Below, in pieces: positions 8,604 to 15,000 of a stretch of 15,000 nucleotides of DNA. The position numbers and the translations under genes are program-made. Below the pieces are notes generated by a model. The model saw only the letters and a list, made by a program, of their open reading frames with translations. It was not told the origin of the DNA and did not search any database. The stretch lies in assembly GCA_900088475.1 (NCBI GenBank), contig FLMG01003736.1:1-15000 (forward strand), given 5' to 3'. Each line of letters opens with the position of its first letter. The first letter of the stretch is position 1. The DNA comes from Hyphochytrium catenoides (taxonomy: Eukaryota; Sar; Hyphochytriomycetes; Hyphochytriales; Hyphochytriaceae).

Positions 8604-9311
8604 CAACAAGCAGTCAGTGAGGATCCGCTGCCATTGTGATGCTAGCTCGTTCGGGTCTCCCTTAGCTTACTCGGACGGTGAAGCTTTCTTAGCGGTGTGA
8701 CAGGCAGGTAGGGCGGCGAAGTAAGGCTGGACAGAGTGGAAGAGAGAGGCAGCCATACTTCCTCCTCCTCTAGAGGGCCAGTCAACAGTGCGGGGCAGCA
8801 GACCACCTTCGCTTCCTCGGCCTCTCCCCGTCAGCCAGCAGCTGACAAGAAAAAAGATCTGGAACGTGTCCCCTTTATGGGCTGACTCTCTGCCCTGGAG
8901 AGTGTCGCTAAGAATAGAGGAGGTGAGCCTCCCGGACCGCCTATCCAGCAAGTTTCCCCCATTGCTCTTGGTGACCCTGCTGCTCTTCCCATGTCTCCAT
9001 GGCGGCCTTCCTTTTGGGCTCCTCCGGCCTGCTCGCGCATGCTGCCGTTGACTCTGCACCTCTTCCTAGCCCTGGGAGGGTGTGCGGCAACCTTCTCCTC
9101 CTAAAAAAGAATCTTAGACCTCCCAGACATATTAAGCTCTCTCTCTCCATCCACTGCGCCCCAAGTAGGTTATTTCCACGCTACCTGTCGCTTCCCGTCT
9201 GAAGAGAGAGAGAACAAACAGAATCTGGGCAGTCCGCAGGGCGTCTCACTATACTCAGCTTGCCCGGTGTGCTCTTTCTCAAGCGGCACGGAGGGGCCAC
9301 GTAGGCTTAGC
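8601..9311. other. Upstream region of the formin gene
   Basis: No TATA box or other clear promoter element was found. A 67-codon ORF at 8999-9202 (+) begins with a strong start context (ccATGGCGGCC) and a hydrophobic alanine/leucine-rich N-terminus. Splicing from AA/GTAGGT at 9165 to ACTCAG at 9258 would join it in frame to the formin reading frame, so it could be an alternative first coding exon. The frame of the first formin exon is open back to 9105, but the first ATG is at 9312. Confidence 0.3.
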
Positions 9312-9509
9312 ATGCCGGTAAGTAGGCCCCAGACTATTGGGCCTATGAAGGTGGATGGCGACAGCAGCAGCAGCAGCAGCACGAATGTGAAGACTGTCCC
9401 AACCACTGATGAAGAACTAAATCAGCGCTATGCGGCACTGCTGGTAAGGGACAATGACCAAGAAGTAAAGAAAGGATGGAAGGCATAGATTTCGAATCAG
9501 ACACAGAAA

Positions 9510-9556
<47 letters not shown>

Positions 9557-9606
9557 ACACAAAAAGAGAGAGAGAAAGACACACCGACACTCACACACGC
9601 AGAGAA

Positions 9607-9655
<49 letters not shown>

Positions 9656-12600
9656 AAGAAGAGAGAGAGAGACAGGAGGAGGAGCAGTGATCTTGCTGTC
9701 TCTCTCTCTCTTCTTTCCTGACTTCTCTCTGCCTGGTTTCAGGACGATCTTGCTGTGCCGGAGAAGAGTCGTCAGAAGATGATAGCTGACACCACTCGAC
9801 ACGCGAAAGTGCTGCTGCTGACCCAGCATTTACAGACAAGCCAGGTAAACAAACACCCGTGATTGTCGAGCATCTTTCCTTTCCCGTCTCTTTTTCTGCC
9901 TGGAGGGACTCATGACTGATCAAACTAGTTCTACTCGCCATTTGCAGACAAACGAGCCGAAGAATGGGAAAGCGGCGCTTGTCTATGTGGAATGCTTGAG
10001 AGGCAGCCCCGATGCAGCGCAGGTCCGCCAGTTGCGGATCGCGGTGGCAGGTGCCGGCAAAGGTTGGCTTGGGGAGTTCTTTCAATTGGGCGGGCTGGCT
10101 CTGCTCCTTGAGCGACTCCAACGCCTCGGACTGAGTGAGAGGTAGGACTTCTTATTCGTCTCTCTATGAGCCCAATCACGTCTCTAACAGCGCCATAATG
10201 TCGGGCCTATATCAAGCTCTTCCTTGAGCGACCTATGCGTAGCTTTGGAATGCTACAACTGTCTGAAAGCAGCCATGAACAATCAGGTTTGAATGCCTTG
10301 AGCTCTGCCTCTGTCGCGTCGACTCTCTTCTCTCTCCCTCTTCTGGTCCTCATCTACATTGTAAGCAGCTTGCTGGCACGGGTGGGCAGCACTGTGCTAA
10401 CACTTCTCTTGGTGTTCTAGTTTGGCTTGGAGGCTGTGGTGAAAACAGAGGGTGGAATCAAGGGCTTAACGGCAGGTCTGGCCTCGTCAGACAGCGCGAT
10501 CGCCATTCTGGCGCTCGAGCTCTTGGCCGTAGTGGCGGCGTACTCATCTCAGGGACACGAGTAGGTACAACTATTCTTAGAGCTCCACGCTTTTCTGTCT
10601 AAGACTATTTGCCTATCCTCGTGGGGCTGTCTGGCGCGCTCGCCGTGGTACACTCGCTTTCTCCTTTGCTATGAAGCCTGGTGTTGGAAGCGATGGACCA
10701 CTTTCGAGACGGACACGGGGAGCCGGTACGGTACTATACCCTCGTCCAAGCGCTGAAGAGCCCCCTGCAAGGCACCGCAGAGGACAAGGCGTCACAGGTC
10801 GAGTACCAGGTGAGAGAATAGTGGTGTGGTGCTTGCGGGAATAAGAAGCAGAGGGAGGCGTGGGAGGTTCTAAGAAGCAGAAGAGAAGGGAGAGAGATGT
10901 AGGAAGTGCGAAGGATCGCCCTGAGGACTGACAGAGCTCGCAGTGCTGCTTGATGACCTTCCTGAACACTCTGGTGAACGCGTCGATTGATATAGACGAG
11001 AGGATGGAGATACGGAGCGACCTGATGTACCTCGACTTCTTGCGTGTCCTCCAGGTACAGAGCCCTCAGTATTTGTCTTTATTCCTTGATCTTGAGTCTG
11101 CTTTTGCCCCTTTCCCTAACCTTGTATACTCTAGATCCTGCAGGATCGGGTGGAGAATGAGGGACAGGAAGTGGATGCAGAAGCTGTGGCGGCGCTGAAG
11201 ACGCAGCTCGAAGTGTTCCAGAGCATGATGAGCTCCGACGTTGCGGAATGCCTTAGAGGAGACATGAACCTCACGTCAGTCAAAGCTCTTATGACAGAGC
11301 CTTAGAGGGGATTATAGATAGAGAGCCAGTGCTATCGGCAGTCAAGAGATTGTCGTGAGAGGAGAGACCTGTGCTTTAGTCTGAGGTAGTATGGGGACAG
11401 GAAGTAAAGAGTGGGAAGTATGGATGGGGAGCAGAGTCGAGAACAGGGAGGAGAGAGCCTTGCTCAGAGCTCACCTGCCTTCCCTGCAGAGATCTGGACA
11501 GCATCTTCAAGGTCGTTTCGACTACGGCGTCGGAGACTGGCTGCCGACGGAACCTGCTGGGCCTAGTTCAGAGGCTGCTAGTCATACCCCAGGACCGTGT
11601 CTACGGGTCAGTAACCCTTAATACACAGGCGTAGAGAGATCAATACATAGGAAAGCCTTTCCATTAGCGATGTCAGTTGTTCTCAAGGCTGACTGTTCAC
11701 CGCAGGAGAGCGCTATGGGAAGCTATCGAGGACGCCGTCCACCTGATCATTACCAATGAGTTTCCGGGTATTGTTATCTCAATCTTATCCCAGAGAAAGT
11801 CTGCTTAGTTGAGCTCGCTCCCGCTAAATGCTGAGTCTTCCTTCTGGCGCCGACAGGCTCCTCCTTTAGCAGTTCACAGTTGAGAGAATTGCTGGATCTA
11901 AAAGAGGAAGTGGAGCGACTGAACAGAGTGGTGACGGCCCAAGTTGCCGAGATCAAAGCGTTGACAGCTCAGAACCAGAAGATTGGTGAGTGGATACACT
12001 TGAAGTCTCTTCTGCATTCATCTAGAGGCTTAGAAGGAACGAGGCAGGTGGTAAGAGAGAGTAAAGAAGTAGGCTGAGGAAGAAAGGAGAGAGGATTGAC
12101 TCAAGACAGACCCACACCAAGGGCGCTACGCCTCTAACTTCTTTTGCTGCGTGTCCCACAGATTCTCTTCGACCTGGTGCTTCGACCGCACCGCCTCCAC
12201 AGAAACCTCAGGCACCACCCGCACTACAGAAATACTTGCAGCTGCAGAAGCTAGGAATGCCGCTAGAGGCTTTGAAGCTGAAGATGAAGGCTGAGGGCCT
12301 CAATCCAGACCTGCTGGACGTATCAGCTACTAGTCAGTCCTCTGCCACCGCTGGCAGCGAGGGGTTGCTCCCCGCTAAGGAAGTATCTGCAAGTGTAAAA
12401 GCTGCGTCAGACCCTCGTCTTGCAAAGTTTGAGAAGCTGAGGGCGTTAGGGATGCCTACGGAACAGATAGAAATGAAGATGAGGTCGGAGGGGCTGGATC
12501 CTGCTGCTCTCAAGGGCCAGCTTGCGACGGCTGCGACTGCCAGTTGTGGTCAAGAACGGGGAGGAGAGGGAGACAAGTCGAAGCAGCTGCAAAAGTATCA

Positions 12601-15000
12601 AAAGCTTCTGAGCTTGGGTTTACCGATCGAGCAGGTGAAGCTGAAGATGAAGGCCGACGGCCTAAACTCCAACCAACTGGACGCAATCCTTTGCCCTCCT
12701 CAGCCCTCTCTCTCCCCAACTGCAGCCGCTCAGCTCTCGAAGTACCAGAAGTTAAAGCGCGTTGGGCTCACTCTCGAGCAGTTGGAGCTCAGAATGGTCT
12801 CAGACGGCTTAGACAGTGTCAGGATATCGAAACTCATACCGGAGCTGGCTGACAGCCCCAGCACTCTTCCTTCCGCCTTGAGGCCACCTGGAAAGCCCGG
12901 GAGCGAGAAGGATGGAGGGATGCATGGAAAGGAAGCGGAAGGGGAGGCGCCAAGAGGCCCCAAACCTTCAGTTCCCGTCCGAAGCTTTTTCTGGACCAAG
13001 ATTCCCGAGCGGCAGGTGGGCGGGACCATCTGGAGCGACATGCACATAGAGGACGAGGTGAGGCAGAGGCAACAACATCTTAAGCAATAATTTTTGCCGT
13101 GTCTTATCCCTAACTCTCTCCCTATGATCGCTATCCCCAGAAGCTGCTCGATCCCAAAGAGATTGAGCAGCTGTTTAGCAAGAAGGAGGCACCACCAAAG
13201 GCCGCAAAGAAGTCCGTCCCTTCGATAGAGGCGACGGTAAGAGCTTCCTCCTGGATATCCCTTTCCTATCCCTCTCACTTCCTGCTACCTTTCCTCTCAC
13301 ATAATCCCTCGCTGTCTGGGTGAGAGTGATGCGTCTGACCCTGCACTGGCCCTGAAGGTGCGGACCGTCTCTCTCTTGGACTCAAAGAAGCAGCAGAACG
13401 CTGGCATCGCCCTGGCCAAGTTCCGTCTTGATCCTCCAACACTCCGCACGTCACTCCTGCAATTGGACAGAGAGAAACTCGGTGAGAAAAGGACCGAGAT
13501 ATGCAGGGAGACTTTTTTGGATCCTAAGAGTTTGGACCCTTACCTTTTTCAGTCAGCTACTCTTTCGTCTCTAACTTCTCCCCGGTTTCATATAATTTCC
13601 TCTCCGTTGTCCACCTGCTACTCTTCATTCCTTAGACATGGATAAGCTCCAGTGCCTTCTGAACCTCGCGCCTTCTCCGGAGGAGGTGGAGCTGCTGCGG
13701 TCATACAGCGGAGATCCGTCAGTTCTGAGCCCTGTAGACGCTTTCTACCGCGAGATGATCGCCATCCCGCGCTACCAGCAGCGCCTGGAAGTCTTTCTCT
13801 TCTCCCTCCGCTTTGACTCTCAGGTTAGAGGAACGGAGCATCGTTTTCTTCTCCTCACTTCTTCAACATTCTCCCCTCTCCGCCACCAATGGACATGATA
13901 TTGATGCTTCTCCCCCGTCTAATCTCTCTCTCTCTCTCTCTGGCCCGCAGGTGGAGGAGCTGAGCAGCAATGTGAAGCTCGTGGGCCGGGCAGTATCTTC
14001 CGTGGGCCGGAGTCAGAAGTTCAAGGGGCTGCTACGCGTCGTGCTGGCTGTCGGAAACTTCATGAACGCGACAAATTCGAGAGGCGCAGCCCGTGGGTTC
14101 CGCTTAGAGTCTCTCCTCAAGCTCGCGACTGTGAAGTCTGCGGACAGCAAGCTCACACTCCTTTCCTACTTGTACGTCGCCCTTTCGTTTCTTTAGCTCT
14201 AAATGTCACTTAAACCTTCTCTCTCTCACGGTTTTCGTGGTAGTTACCGACTTGAGACCTTTCCATGACAGACAGTTCTCTCTTTCTTTCAATCCCATGG
14301 AGTCTTAGTTCCTCATTTGGCCCTCTTTCCGTCCCCACGTCCTCTTCTAGGGAGAAGCTGGTGCGAAGGCTACACCCAGAGCTCCACGAGTTTGAGGCAG
14401 AGTTTGACGCTGTGACAGAGGCGAGTCGCCTTTCTCTCTCTCAGCTTACAGCCGAGGTGGGCGGGCTACAGCGGGGGCTGGAGATGGCGGAGAGAGAAGT
14501 GAAGGCCTTCCAGAGGTGAATAGCCATATATTTCCCATCTATCTTACGTCCTTCTGTGGCTGTTTCTTACCCTGTTCAATCCTGTCTCTCTCTCTCTCTC
14601 TTTCAACCACTTTCTCTCCTTCTTCAGTGCTGGGCAGGGTGATCGCTTTCTTGATGTTCTACGGCCCTTCCAAGCGCGAGCAGGTGTCTCTCTTTCTGCG
14701 GCGATAGCGGAGCTGGAGCAAGTGCGGCAGGAGTATGAGCGGCTAGCACTGTCCTTTGGCGAGGATCCTATTAAGATAAACTATGGGAAACTGAGCGGCT
14801 CAGAGGCCTTCTTCGCCATCTTGAGAGACTTCAGAGCAGACTTTAAGGTCGGAAGATAAATGTTTCTCTCTCTTGCCCACGAGACAGAGCGCTCAGAGGT
14901 CACTCATCCCTTACTTGCTCTTCTGTGTGCAGAAAGCTGGCCGGGATAACCGCCGAATGGAGGCTTCAGAGGAGAAGAAGTTGAGGGAGAGCCAAAGCGC
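9312..15000 (+). CDS. Diaphanous-related formin, 3' end beyond window
   Basis: Formins nucleate and elongate unbranched actin filaments; the diaphanous class is opened by Rho-type GTPases. Nineteen exons fit: 9312-9443, 9743-9844, 9948-10141, 10229-10286, 10421-10560, 10677-10809, 10944-11054, 11135-11274, 11490-11606, 11706-11767, 11857-11985, 12162-13057, 13141-13236, 13358-13481, 13636-13823, 13951-14171, 14351-14515, 14628-14847 and 14933 onward. All junctions are GT-AG with matching phases. The start of exon 4 could instead be 10217. The product, about 1,098 residues so far, has GBD (about 33-150), FH3/DID (about 150-397), coiled coil (about 404-440), a small proline patch (449-460), four WASHC3-like motifs (462-665) and FH2 from about 711. 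FH2 keeps the FFWTKI/GTIW start, LDSKKQQNAGIALAKF with the actin-contacting Ile (residue 787), AVGNFMN and VKSADSKLTLLSYL. Some 60-100 further residues of FH2 and any DAD tail should follow. ATG 9312 is the first in frame. Confidence 0.93.
9315..10141 (+). other. Formin GTPase-binding domain region (exons 1-3)
   Basis: Spliced exons give DEELNQRYAALL, DDLAVPEKSRQKM, VLLLTQHLQTSQ, KAALVYVECL and KGWLGEFFQLGGLALLLERL. This is the diaphanous GBD pattern: an acidic helix, LxxYLxTS, a short gap, AxxYVxxL, then the first armadillo-like helices with W-xx-F-xx-GG. It implies control by a Rho-family GTPase and autoinhibition, although the C-terminal DAD partner lies outside the window. Exon 1 also carries six serines from an (AGC)6 run at 9363-9380. 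Confidence 0.85.
9444..9742 (+). other. Formin intron 1 with GA and CT simple repeats
   Basis: Donor CTG/GTAAGG, acceptor TTTCAG/GACGAT, phase 0, 299 bp, the longest intron of the gene. It holds GA-rich blocks at about 9511-9549 and 9601-9672 and a CT-rich block at about 9696-9730 next to the acceptor. The GA blocks are complementary to the polypyrimidine tract, so a GA:UC stem could form in the pre-mRNA. Confidence 0.85.
10229..11767 (+). other. Formin FH3/DID armadillo region (exons 4-10)
   Basis: The segments YNCLKAAMNNQ, FGLEAVVKTEGGIKGLTAGL, LELLAVVAAYSSQGHE, VLEAMDHFRDGHGEPVRYYT, LMTFLNTLVNASIDIDERME and RNLLGLVQRLLVIPQD follow the order of the diaphanous FH3 domain. In relatives this region binds DAD and fixes the inactive state. 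The region is split over seven short exons. Confidence 0.88.
11857..11985 (+). other. Short coiled coil after FH3 (exon 11)
   Basis: Residues LRELLDLKEEVERLNRVV and onward show a leucine heptad pattern for about five heptads (about residues 404-440). This sits where diaphanous formins have a dimerising coiled coil. The coil is short compared with animal diaphanous proteins. Confidence 0.75.
12227..12325 (+). repeat. WASHC3/CCDC53-like motif 1
   Basis: Residues 462-494: core KYLQLQKLGMPLEALKLKMK then AEGLNPDLLD. This is the closest of the four to the conserved WASHC3 pattern (Y-L-x-x-x-x-x-G-x-P-x-x-A-x-x-x-K-M-x-x-E-G-L-x-P-D-L-L). It follows the short proline patch directly. Confidence 0.85.
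12410..12517 (+). repeat. WASHC3/CCDC53-like motif 2
   Basis: Residues 523-558: DPRLAKFEKLRALGMP, then EQIEMKM and SEGLDPAAL. The leading DPR is the same lead-in seen in WASHC3. About 28 residues of low-complexity linker rich in Ser and Ala separate it from motif 1. Confidence 0.85.
12584..12688 (+). repeat. WASHC3/CCDC53-like motif 3
   Basis: Residues 581-615: LQKYQKLLSLGLPIEQVKLK, then MKADGLNSNQLD. A glycine/glutamate-rich linker of about 22 residues precedes it. All core positions (Y, G, P, K-M, G-L) are kept. Confidence 0.85.
12731..12838 (+). repeat. WASHC3/CCDC53-like motif 4, degenerate
   Basis: Residues 630-665: LSKYQKLKRVGLTLEQLELR, then MVSDGLDSVRISKLI. The usual proline after G-L is replaced by threonine and K-M by R-M, so this is the most divergent copy. 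About 45 residues separate it from the start of FH2. Confidence 0.8.
12977..15000 (+). other. Formin FH2 domain, incomplete at window end
   Basis: Runs from VPVRSFFWTKIPERQVGGTI (lasso region) through exons 12-19. Recognisable blocks are LDPKEIEQLFSKKE, SLLDSKKQQNAGIALAKFRL, LLNLAPSPEEVELLRSY, FYREMIAIPRYQQRLEVFLF, RVVLAVGNFMNATNSRG, GFRLESLLKL and FFAILRDFRADFK. The order and spacing match complete FH2 domains. The final exon is cut by the window edge with the frame still open. Confidence 0.95.

Noticed and set aside
8391-8609. Minus-strand ORF of Leu-Ser repeats
   Set aside because: It is created by the (AG)22 microsatellite; no domain or non-repeat coding signal.
8649-8670. GTTCGGGTCTCCC resembling a tRNA B box
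   Set aside because: It deviates from the GGTTCRANNCC pattern and no A box or cloverleaf can be formed around it.
9476-9721. Arg/Glu-rich plus-strand ORF and Ser/Leu-rich minus-strand ORF over the GA blocks
   Set aside because: They simply translate GA/CT microsatellites and fall inside formin intron 1.
12730-13278. 182-codon minus-strand ORF
   Set aside because: Antisense to formin exons 12-13, which carry clear FH2 and repeat motifs.
1-15000. CRISPR array, IS element or bacterial operon
   Set aside because: No spaced identical repeats, no transposase, and gene structure is clearly spliceosomal.

Overview
This is nuclear DNA of a eukaryotic microbe. One gene is cut by 18 short GT-AG introns (about 80-300 bp). 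Intergenic and intronic DNA is rich in GA/CT microsatellites and long purine or pyrimidine tracts. No bacterial operon, tRNA, rRNA or CRISPR array was seen. The compact introns, and a diaphanous-type formin carrying WASHC3/CCDC53-like motifs, point to a protist, perhaps an alga or another SAR-type lineage. The lineage cannot be fixed from this window.

Layout. (1) 1-1590 has no gene I can identify; a small ORF with a possible signal peptide lies at 1139-1486 (+). (2) 1590-4479 on the minus strand holds two head-to-tail genes only 20 bp apart. Upstream is a 395-residue multi-pass membrane protein (3292-4479) with TLC-like features. Downstream is an FAD/NAD-binding oxidoreductase of the COG2907 type (1590-3271). 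The oxidoreductase is broken by a frameshift in a CT dinucleotide run just after its GxGxxG motif, has a second ambiguous junction, and lacks a recognisable C-terminal third. (3) 4480-9311 is a 4.8-kb stretch without a convincing gene, made of simple repeats, strand-biased purine/pyrimidine DNA and small unsupported ORFs. (4) 9312-15000 (+) is the 5' part of a formin gene. Nineteen exons could be joined with consistent phases, giving about 1,098 residues before the window ends inside the FH2 domain.

The formin is the best-supported and most interesting feature. Its order is GTPase-binding domain, FH3/DID armadillo region, short coiled coil, tiny proline patch, four tandem WASHC3/CCDC53-like motifs, then FH2. 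The four motifs occupy the place where a proline-rich FH1 normally feeds profilin-actin to FH2. The membrane protein and oxidoreductase may both relate to lipid metabolism, but this rests on weak family resemblance and adjacency only.
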